Source: Mucilaginibacter sp. (GTDB lineage: Bacteria; Bacteroidota; Bacteroidia; Sphingobacteriales; Sphingobacteriaceae). Taken from it: a stretch of DNA of 64,000 nt. Numbering within the stretch: position 1 is the stretch's first letter; every line of letters begins with the position of its first letter. This document shows, one piece after another, positions 58,801-64,000 of the stretch. Location of the stretch: NCBI GenBank assembly GCA_028287895.1, contig JAQBOV010000026.1:23129-87128 (forward strand). The letters run 5' to 3'. Made by a program: the position numbers and the translations under genes. The notes beneath the pieces were generated by a model. That model had not been told where the DNA came from. It was given only the letters and a program-made list of their open reading frames with translations, and did not search any database.

Positions 58801-59604
58801 GATGGCATATTTGCTTTTTATAACATGCTCATATTGGGGATGATTTTTTGCCCTGGATGCAGGATCTTGTAAAAAGGATGTCATGGTTAACTGATCATCA
58901 TTAATTACAGCGACCCAATGGTGCTCAAATTCAAATAATTTTTTCAGTTTAAAATGTATGATCTTTAAGAGGTCATTTTTGTCACGGATAGATGCAAAAT
59001 CAATATTCAGTGACTGGATAAGCTCGCCTTCTGCTTCACGCTCCCTAATGACCTCATCAGCTTTTATTTTTAATACAGCTACAACTAATTGATTAGCTAA
59101 CAATTGCATAAACTCAAGTTGATCTTCCTCAAATAAAGGCTGAGTCTCGTATAATAAAACCCAATGACCAATTACAACACTTCCCCGATACAGTCGTAAT
59201 ACCCGGCTATTCTTAATTTCGTTGTAATGACTATTGCTTAAATAAGGTATTACTTTATGAGTTTCAGGGATGTTATTAAATTCATGTATAACGGAACGGG
59301 AAACATCTAAAGCCACATCATATATCCTATTATCAACAGGATACTTTTTAATAATGCGTTGACAAAAAGGGGATTCTTTAAGCGGGGATCCAAGATCAAA
59401 TAAAAAATTATCCATTGATTCCGGATCGTTATTCACAAGGAATATCGCAGAATCACTGAACCGCAAAAATTCTTTAAGCTGACTATTGATGATCTTAAGC
59501 AATTCGGCCTTATTTTTTATGGCGGTAAGCCCGAAACTAAAAGATAAAAGAAAATTTTTTTCGCTTTCGGTTAGTGCAATTATTTGTTCATTTAAAATAT
59601 TCAT
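55900..59604 (-). CDS. Sigma-54 activator with five tandem GAF modules
   Basis: 1234 residues from the ATG at 59604 ([16 protein letters not shown]), preceded by AAGGGATATGTT; the longer frame to 59766 has a poor N-terminus. Five GAF-like repeats of about 175 residues each open with the same helix (LLLSFSxDIAxIRxKxELLKII pattern at about 18, 195, 375, 545 and 720). The AAA+ domain (920-1160) has Walker A GETGTGKE (948-955), the sigma-54 contact loop GSFTGA (995-1000, usually GAFTGA) and Walker [10 protein letters not shown] Fis-type helix-turn-helix ends it ([20 protein letters not shown]). No receiver, so signals probably enter through the GAFs. Confidence 0.93.
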   Translation of the reverse strand: MNILNEQIIALTESEKNFLLSFSFGLTAIKNKAELLKIINSQLKEFLRFSDSAIFLVNNDPESMDNFLFDLGSPLKESPFCQRIIKKYPVDNRIYDVALDVSRSVIHEFNNIPETHKVIPYLSNSHYNEIKNSRVLRLYRGSVVIGHWVLLYETQPLFEEDQLEFMQLLANQLVVAVLKIKADEVIREREAEGELIQSLNIDFASIRDKNDLLKIIHFKLKKLFEFEHHWVAVINDDQLTMTSFLQDPASRAKNHPQYEHVIKSKYAINDRIFNKVLLSKEPQVFDLDQLSARPNMPQYMQILYESGIKKIVMIGLQVGDSIIGVWAICLVENQNLNARQLNLIKNISNQLSVAVDNIKVNLAIKEKETEHELLLKLSFDITSIRNKDDLIKMINTNLRKLLDFEYIMILVLNGDDTHSLIFSSGAQNNNYNNAGNTAFHNCPDLNQVFESEGIIISDMEQLYHNTTSELIKYEYENGIKEKVTIALRKDGKNMGVFCVNSSSRVGYTDHELELIKCVSYQLSSAVSNILANKEIARRESERELLLSLSIDIAAVRSNNELLQVIRQRLKNVLGFTHTVIATFNDDQTTVSAFLLDPEEKCKNHPIYKAAQEFQHPINDGVLNKAVATALPLVFDLDHLSEEQELPLYLKVNFESGTKWVVVVRFSKGVQVFGFWVLFFEERVRPCESILGLVKALAHQISIAGSNIIANEDVSKREQEKALLLSFSNDIATVRDKLGLGVIIKQYLKNIFLIKEYIITIKNDDGETYRHFLHNLEGDAPTDEGFQIITGSRMPITGSMTGVALRSEEPVIFHIDDIMNQGHLSFPAASFWRSAGAERIMGVRLRVANEDVGILWIQPAQINNHLLNGITAQMAIALANAIANDKIERQLMEIDHYKQQLEEEKVYLKEEIEISHNYAEIVGESPVMQKIFRLVAQVAPSDSTVLLLGETGTGKELIARAIHNNSKRKSKLMVKVNCAALPANLIESELFGHERGSFTGATERRLGKFELANNGTLFLDEIGDMPLELQVKLLRALQEKEIERVGGKGTIKVDVRVIAATNRNLEKEMAEGKFRSDLYYRLNIFPIELPALRNRLEDIPLLASYFIQRFAKKAGRIINGLSSRALQEMLQYCWPGNIRELEHLIERSILLASGETIKQIHLPSQKPNSNIESKDDFAIRTIDENEREYILKILKYCNGRIGGEGGAAQLLGVPASTLNSKIKRLGIKREHSFKN

Positions 59605-59902
59605 AACATATCCCTTTTTTGGCCTTACGATTAAAATAATCGATGGTATTCTAAAAAAAGCGTTTCCAATTTCCATGCCATGAATCAAATGATTCATTAT
59701 CAAAAATTTAAATAAATATGCCTGGATTTGGTTTAATGAAATCCTGCGATTTCCTGAATTTGTCATCGATATTTCATTAAAAACTGACTATAGGGTTACA
59801 TTTAATGAACTGTTTCTGTAACAAAACTGACATCGTGTAATAAGCGCAACTATTTGTTTTAATTATTATTACTATTGTGTTAATTGGGGGCTGCCCCCAT
59901 GA
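59605..59902. other. Divergent intergenic region with a G5/C5 hairpin
   Basis: 298 bases, AT-rich except for GGGGGCTGCCCCC at 59886-59898. Holds the promoters of the GAF regulator and of the kinase remnant. Confidence 0.35.
59886..59898. repeat. GGGGGCTGCCCCC inverted repeat
   Basis: Five G and five C with a three-base loop, ending 4 nt before the start of the kinase-remnant frame. If transcribed it would mask the ribosome binding region. No T-run follows, so it is not a standard terminator. Confidence 0.5.
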
Positions 59903-60229
59903 ATGTTAGGGGTAAACAATAACTCATGGCCAAAAATTTCTTATTTAGTTTACTCCTGCCGTTGCAAACCAGTTGCATCAAACCGGGAGCAAATTAAATT
60001 GGTTATAACCGATAGCGGCATCGGGACGCATCCTGTCATAAAAAATAAAGAAAATGAATGGAATTATTTGGGTATTGAGTTAATGAAAGGATTAATTAAG
60101 GATATAAATGGTAAAATTTATTTTGAGGCTGAAAAAGGAACCAAAATCATGGTTATTTTTAGCGTTGATCCGTTAAATGATAATAACGGTCTTTTGATGA
60201 CTTCCACAGAAAAGACGGTGAACCAATGA
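59903..60229 (+). pseudogene. Truncated histidine-kinase ATPase fragment coupled to a response regulator
   Basis: 108 residues. Residues 28-95 align with the end of the histidine kinase at 50640-52949: QIKLVITDSGIG (G1 box), LGIELMKGLIKDINGKIYF and GTKIMVIF (G2). The dimerisation/phospho-histidine domain and the N box of the ATPase are absent, and the first 27 residues look unrelated. The stop overlaps the start of the next gene (ATGA), so translation is still coupled to the regulator. Most likely the 3' remnant of a kinase gene after a 5' deletion; a small adaptor made on purpose is the alternative. Confidence 0.75.
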
Positions 60230-61614
60230 AAGCCAATATACTAATTGTTGAAGATCAATTTATTGAGGCAAATAACCTGAAGTTTATTCTTAAAAAGGCC
60301 GGTTATTTTGTATGCTCAATTGCTCGTTCAGTTTCTGAAGCATTAAGGATTATTGAAAAAGAGAATCCAGACCTCGTACTGCTGGATATCCAACTACAAG
60401 GAAACTTAACCGGAATTGATCTTGCCAGAATATTAAAAGATAAAAATATTGCATTCGTTTTTCTGTCCGCAAATTCAAACAAACAAATTCTGGATGCGGC
60501 TAAATCAACAAAACCATATGGTTTTCTGGTAAAACCTTTTCGGGAAAAGGATGTGCTGGTAATGCTGGATGTTGCCTGGTACCTGCATCAGCAAAACCAG
60601 GAATCAATTCGAAATAAACAAAATGAACTTTTAACGAAGGCAGCCACAAGCGATCAATTCCAAAATATAATCGGACAGAGTAAAAATTTTCTTGACGTGT
60701 TGGATAATGTTAGGATAGTTGGTCCTTCAGAAACATCAGTTCTTATATTGGGAGAAAGTGGTACCGGAAAGGAGCTTATCGCTCAGGCTATCCACCATAT
60801 CTCTCCCCGCAAATCAAAGCCGATAATAGTGGTTAATTGTGCGGCACTTCCGCCCAACCTGATAGAATCTGAACTGTTTGGCCATGAAAAAGGTTCTTTT
60901 ACAGGTTCATTAGATAAAAGGATCGGAAAATTTGAACAGGCTGATGGAGGAACTGTTTTTCTGGATGAAATAGGAGAGTTACCTCTGGATCTGCAAGTAA
61001 AGTTTCTTAGGGTATTACAAGAAAAGGAAATAGAACCTATAGGAGGTAAAAAAAGCAAAATTAATATCCGTGTTATAGCAGCAACTAACCGCAATTTAGA
61101 GGAAGAAATGGCTGCCGGACGCTTCCGTATGGACCTATATTACCGCCTTAATGTTTTCCCTATTTCACTGCCACCTTTGCGCGAACGTAAGGAAGATATC
61201 ATATCATTAGCGAACTATTTTTTAAGTATCTACGCTCATAAAGAAAATAAAACAATAACCGGCCTGTCTGACCATGTAATTAAAGCTATGGTTGATTATT
61301 CCTGGCCAGGAAACATACGGGAATTAGAAAATTTGATGGAAAGGAGTGTATTGCTTGCCAATGGACGCATAATAAATTTTTTGCAATTACCTGTAAATCA
61401 GAAGAAGGATGTCCCTATAGATATTAAAGGGCGATTGAAGACAATGACTGAAAATGAACGTGACCACATTTTAGCAGTACTTGAAAAGTGTAATTGGAAA
61501 ATACATGGCCAGGGAGGCGCTGCAGAAATATTAGACATGAATGCGTCAACGCTTACTTCCAGGATGAAAAAGCTTGGGATCGAAAAAAAAATCATTCCTA
61601 AAAACAACAATTAA
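60226..61614 (+). CDS. NtrC-type sigma-54-dependent response regulator
   Basis: 462 residues. Receiver domain (1-120) with E9/D10, phospho-acceptor D54 and K103. AAA+ domain (148-380) with Walker A GESGTGKE (176-183), contact loop GSFTGS (223-228; canonical GAFTGA) and Walker B VFLDEIGE. Fis-type helix-turn-helix at the end (AAEILDMNASTLTSRMKKLG). Activates sigma-54 promoters after phosphorylation. Its apparent partner kinase is only a fragment. A strong sigma-54 promoter sequence lies 268 nt after its stop. Confidence 0.95.
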   Translation: MKANILIVEDQFIEANNLKFILKKAGYFVCSIARSVSEALRIIEKENPDLVLLDIQLQGNLTGIDLARILKDKNIAFVFLSANSNKQILDAAKSTKPYGFLVKPFREKDVLVMLDVAWYLHQQNQESIRNKQNELLTKAATSDQFQNIIGQSKNFLDVLDNVRIVGPSETSVLILGESGTGKELIAQAIHHISPRKSKPIIVVNCAALPPNLIESELFGHEKGSFTGSLDKRIGKFEQADGGTVFLDEIGELPLDLQVKFLRVLQEKEIEPIGGKKSKINIRVIAATNRNLEEEMAAGRFRMDLYYRLNVFPISLPPLRERKEDIISLANYFLSIYAHKENKTITGLSDHVIKAMVDYSWPGNIRELENLMERSVLLANGRIINFLQLPVNQKKDVPIDIKGRLKTMTENERDHILAVLEKCNWKIHGQGGAAEILDMNASTLTSRMKKLGIEKKIIPKNNN

Positions 61615-61881
61615 ACGGCTTCATTAGCTAAGCATCTTCATAACATCCTGCCTACTGTACCTCATATTAGATGACTAGCTATAGCGTATTATATTATGAT
61701 TATTTAAACCTGGGTATCAGGAAAATACATACCTAACCTTCACGGCAGCACTCTTCCAAAGCAAGATAACACCAAGACTTACCCTCTAAATATCGTTTTT
61801 CATTCGTTGAAAATTGAAATAAAACGATAAAAATGTAATCAAATTGATTTTAAAAAATTGAATTTCAGCATGTTATAACAA

Positions 61882-61897
61882 TGGCACATCGTGTGCA
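61882..61897 (+). promoter_or_regulatory. Sigma-54 promoter (TGGCAC-N7-TGCA)
   Basis: TGGCACATCGTGTGCA: the -24 GG and -12 GC have the exact consensus spacing, and TGGCAC is a perfect -24 box. It points away from the NtrC-type regulator gene, towards the small frames at 61934 and 62183. Confidence 0.7.
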
Positions 61898-61933
61898 TAT
61901 AGAAGTTATAACGCATTTTTTAATCCGGGAATT

Positions 61934-62146
61934 GTGAAAATATCAAATAACATCTTAGGACTATTATATGGCTGGAGTGGTGGCAATAAGTTATCAAGGC
62001 CTGCTAAAATTGTTCATAAGGAATGCGAAAGCAATAGAAGTTGTTCCCCAGTTCCTAATTTAAAGACCCGCTTTAATTTAATTAGAGGTTGTTGGTATTC
62101 AATTTACCTGAATATCATTGAACTATTCCGAATTCTTTATAAATAA
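61934..62146 (+). CDS. Possible 70-residue small protein behind a sigma-54 promoter
   Basis: GTG start about 26 nt after the expected start point of the sigma-54 promoter. Basic, with a hydrophobic C-terminal stretch (WYSIYLNIIELFRILY) and two cysteines. No similarity recognised. Placement is the only reason to list it. Confidence 0.25.
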   Translation: MKISNNILGLLYGWSGGNKLSRPAKIVHKECESNRSCSPVPNLKTRFNLIRGCWYSIYLNIIELFRILYK

Positions 62147-62182
62147 TCCAATCAACAAGGTATTGACATTAAGAAATCTATT

Positions 62183-62299
62183 ATGGAATTATTTTTATTT
62201 TGCACAACGAGAGTAATATCAGTTTTCTGTGCGATAGTGATCATTTATAATATTACTTTACTGCCCAATAAGGCTGATGACCTGGACAAATGGGAGTAA
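62183..62299 (+). CDS. Possible 38-residue single-span membrane peptide
   Basis: ATG at 62183. One hydrophobic helix (VISVFCAIVIIYNITLL) and an acidic end (ADDLDKWE). Too short to assign; in size it recalls small subunits such as KdpF, but the sequence does not match and no kdp genes follow. Confidence 0.3.
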   Translation: MELFLFCTTRVISVFCAIVIIYNITLLPNKADDLDKWE

Positions 62300-62696
62300 T
62301 TCACATTACCCTTGTTTTTACAACTATTGAGATCAGGCTGAATTTGTGAGCTCATCCCAAGATCCCAGGTAATTAACAAAGGTCAGCTTTCCTTGCTTCC
62401 TAATACCGTCTGTTATTAAAAGCTAACCTCCCCTTTGCAGGGCGCTCGGAGCCTGCGCAATGCAATAAGTATTTAATAAGGATCGGGAGGTATTTAATCT
62501 ATTTCAGCCTACATCATTATAAAATCTTAGGGAAGATCTAACTCCCGGAATTGTTAGGATTATAGAGAGAAATTTCATCAAAATTAAAAGAATAGAATAT
62601 GAGATTTCAATTCCGACTCATTATTCGGCGAAATATCGCATTTAGTTCAAACCATATTTATTGTTTAATCAATTGATTTTAAATTAATTGCATTAA

Positions 62697-62710
62697 TGGC
62701 ACAATATTTA
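62697..62710 (+). promoter_or_regulatory. TGGCAC motif upstream of the small protein/AraC pair
   Basis: TGGCACAATATTTA, identical to 55399-55412 (minus). Perfect -24 sigma-54 half-site but no -12 GC. Confidence 0.25.
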
Positions 62711-62780
62711 TATCGACAATTCAAAAATCGATTAAATGTTAGAAGTGGGATCTCGTTTCATAAAAATTAACAATGTGAAC

Positions 62781-63092
62781 ATGCTTAACAAATTAACAAA
62801 GTCACCTACAATTAATAGGTCAATTACTAAGAAAGTCATTGAACTGCATAACAGTGGCTATGTTTTCGATTTCCTGATTGCAGATAGCCTGGAAATTATA
62901 TGCCTCCAGGATAACAGATACTTTCTGTTTGAAAATGTGCTGATAAAAATAGTAGACCAAGGCTACGATCTGCTAAGCCGATCCTACAAATACATTCATA
63001 CAATCGAGACGTATTGCGGAGATAAGGGCTTACTCCTTAATGATGCCATTTATACATCGGGTTTTACGAATAATCAAATCATTTTGCTATGA
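62781..63092 (+). CDS. Small conserved-type protein upstream of AraC regulator
   Basis: 103 residues from the ATG at 62781 (MLNKLTKSPT); the frame is open from 62736. The order ...SGYVFDFLI...LEIICLQDNRYFLFENVLIKIVDQGYD...ETYCGDKGLLLNDAIYTSG resembles a family of about 100-residue Bacteroidota proteins often mislabelled phosphoribosylpyrophosphate synthetase. It has no PRPP-binding motif. Its stop overlaps the AraC start (ATGA), so the two are translated together. Confidence 0.6.
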   Translation: MLNKLTKSPTINRSITKKVIELHNSGYVFDFLIADSLEIICLQDNRYFLFENVLIKIVDQGYDLLSRSYKYIHTIETYCGDKGLLLNDAIYTSGFTNNQIILL

Positions 63093-63955
63093 AAAACAGA
63101 TTAGAACTATTGAATGTATTGGCAGAAAAGGAAATAAAAGATTCCTTTTCCATTGTTCTATGGGACGAACAACATTTCGGTTGCCAGCCAATATCCAGGG
63201 CAAATTACAACCATATTTTTCTAATCATTGAAGGAACCGGAAATTTGCGGATAAACGATGAAATCTATCAGGTTTCCGGGAATGAATTATTTCTGCTTTC
63301 AAAAGGGCAATTGTACAATTTCGAATACGATACTGCATTTAATGGGTATGAGATTATTTTTGGTGATTGCTTCTGGGAGAAGGCACCTGCCAGCGCCATT
63401 AATTGCAATGCGATATTATTCAATAACACATCAGCCAACCAGCACCTGCGGGTTGCCGCAAACGATATTCACGAATTAACCTTTCATTTTAATACCCTGC
63501 ATCTTGAATTTGTCAAGTCTGGTTATGTAAACAAACCCGATGTTTTGGCTGCTTACTTAAAAATCATCATGATCAAAATAGCTAATTTGAATGCGCTTTT
63601 AAGTAAAGATACCAATAGCTCAGAAAACCGATTATACCGGCAGTTTTTAGATTTATTACGCAGTGGGTATAATGGAACTCGTGAAGTAGCAGATTTTGCC
63701 CTTCTTTTAGGCATCACCCCTCGTAAACTAACTGACTTGTGCAATAAATGCAATGGCAAAGGAGCTAAGGAAATCATTAAGGGCCAATTGATCATAGAAG
63801 CCAAACGAGCACTTCAGTTTTCCTCCTTGCCAATTAAAGAAATAGCTTATCATCTTAATTTTTCCACCCCTGACCAATTTAGTCATTTTTTTAAAAAGAA
63901 CTCACTTTTATCCCCTCATCATTACCGTTCCGCCTTTGCCCAAATTGCCATGTAA
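63089..63955 (+). CDS. AraC-family transcriptional regulator
   Basis: 288 residues. An N-terminal cupin-like sensing domain (about 20-130) is followed by a linker and the double helix-turn-helix (about 190-285): REVADFALLLGITPRKLTDLC for the first and IKEIAYHLNFSTPDQFSHFFKK with LSPHHYRS for the second, the AraC/XylS signature. The ligand is unknown. Coupled to the preceding small protein by ATGA. Confidence 0.92.
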   Translation: MKNRLELLNVLAEKEIKDSFSIVLWDEQHFGCQPISRANYNHIFLIIEGTGNLRINDEIYQVSGNELFLLSKGQLYNFEYDTAFNGYEIIFGDCFWEKAPASAINCNAILFNNTSANQHLRVAANDIHELTFHFNTLHLEFVKSGYVNKPDVLAAYLKIIMIKIANLNALLSKDTNSSENRLYRQFLDLLRSGYNGTREVADFALLLGITPRKLTDLCNKCNGKGAKEIIKGQLIIEAKRALQFSSLPIKEIAYHLNFSTPDQFSHFFKKNSLLSPHHYRSAFAQIAM

Positions 63956-64000
63956 TTAACCAGTTTTAAAGTACTTTTGATTGATTTTAGCCCATTAATA

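Larger units (their letters stand above)
61615..62735. other. Long AT-rich gene-poor region with a sigma-54 promoter
   Basis: 1121 bases. It holds a sigma-54 promoter (61882-61897), a GTG-started 70-codon frame (61934-62146) and a 38-codon frame (62183-62299). No known protein family was recognised. The region may be the remains of a sigma-54-controlled operon or encode small proteins or RNA. Confidence 0.5.

Noticed and set aside
59886..59898. GGGGGCTGCCCCC as an intrinsic terminator
   Set aside because: No T-run on either side and it precedes, rather than follows, a reading frame.
62183..62299. KdpF subunit of a potassium ATPase
   Set aside because: Sequence does not match KdpF and no kdpABC follows.

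Overview
The window comes from a Bacteroidota genome, most likely family Sphingobacteriaceae (Mucilaginibacter/Pedobacter-like). Reasons: TAnnTTTG-type -7 promoter elements in front of many genes, few recognisable Shine-Dalgarno sequences, DUF5686/CarboxypepD_reg, DUF4833 and TlpA-DUF4369 proteins, a Sphingobacterium-type serine palmitoyltransferase, and moderate-to-low G+C. No rRNA, tRNA, CRISPR array, insertion sequence or prophage was recognised.

Layout. 1-6.2 kb: a pseudouridine synthase cut by the left edge, a Lys/Ala-rich histone-like protein, an orphan OmpR-type regulator, gatB with a TlpA-like lipoprotein, and an M56/TonB (BlaR1-like) sensor. 6.2-16 kb: alaS, a MerR regulator, two secreted proteins, a CDF transporter-Nudix-bioA-ferritin-like operon, and an aspartate aminotransferase. 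16.3-22 kb: an HAE1-type RND efflux operon (TolC, membrane fusion protein, pump).

22.3-32.5 kb is the most interesting block: a sphingolipid / inositol-phosphorylceramide locus. It holds serine palmitoyltransferase, a GNAT-fold acyltransferase, myo-inositol-1-phosphate synthase, a PgpA-like phosphatase, a DUF5686 outer-membrane protein, a CDP-alcohol phosphatidyltransferase, a DUF4833 protein, a fatty-acid hydroxylase of the Scs7/FA2H type and an Aur1-like PAP2 enzyme. Read together they could make the long-chain base, hydroxylate the ceramide, make phosphatidylinositol through a PI-phosphate intermediate, and transfer phosphoinositol to ceramide. A 3-ketosphinganine reductase is not in the window, and the N-acylation step is assigned only by inference to the GNAT protein.

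32.7-41.9 kb: a membrane-anchored TPR-like protein apparently split by a frameshift at an A9 tract, a CAP protein, truC, a DUF1456 protein, dbpA, and, divergent from dbpA, a DEAD-box protein whose catalytic motifs are nearly all lost. Then an acyltransferase and a GMC oxidoreductase with its small subunit. 42-50.2 kb: sugar catabolism, with an exported YhcH/YiaL protein, uxaC, and a rhamnose operon (rhaT, aldolase/dehydrogenase, isomerase, kinase).

50.6-64 kb: a signal-transduction region. It has a TPR histidine kinase, catalase, RpiB, a sigma-54 activator with five tandem GAF modules, a kinase-ATPase remnant translationally coupled to an NtrC-type regulator, a strong candidate sigma-54 promoter with only tiny ORFs behind it, and an AraC regulator coupled to a small protein. 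This part has the longest gene-poor stretches and the clearest signs of decay.
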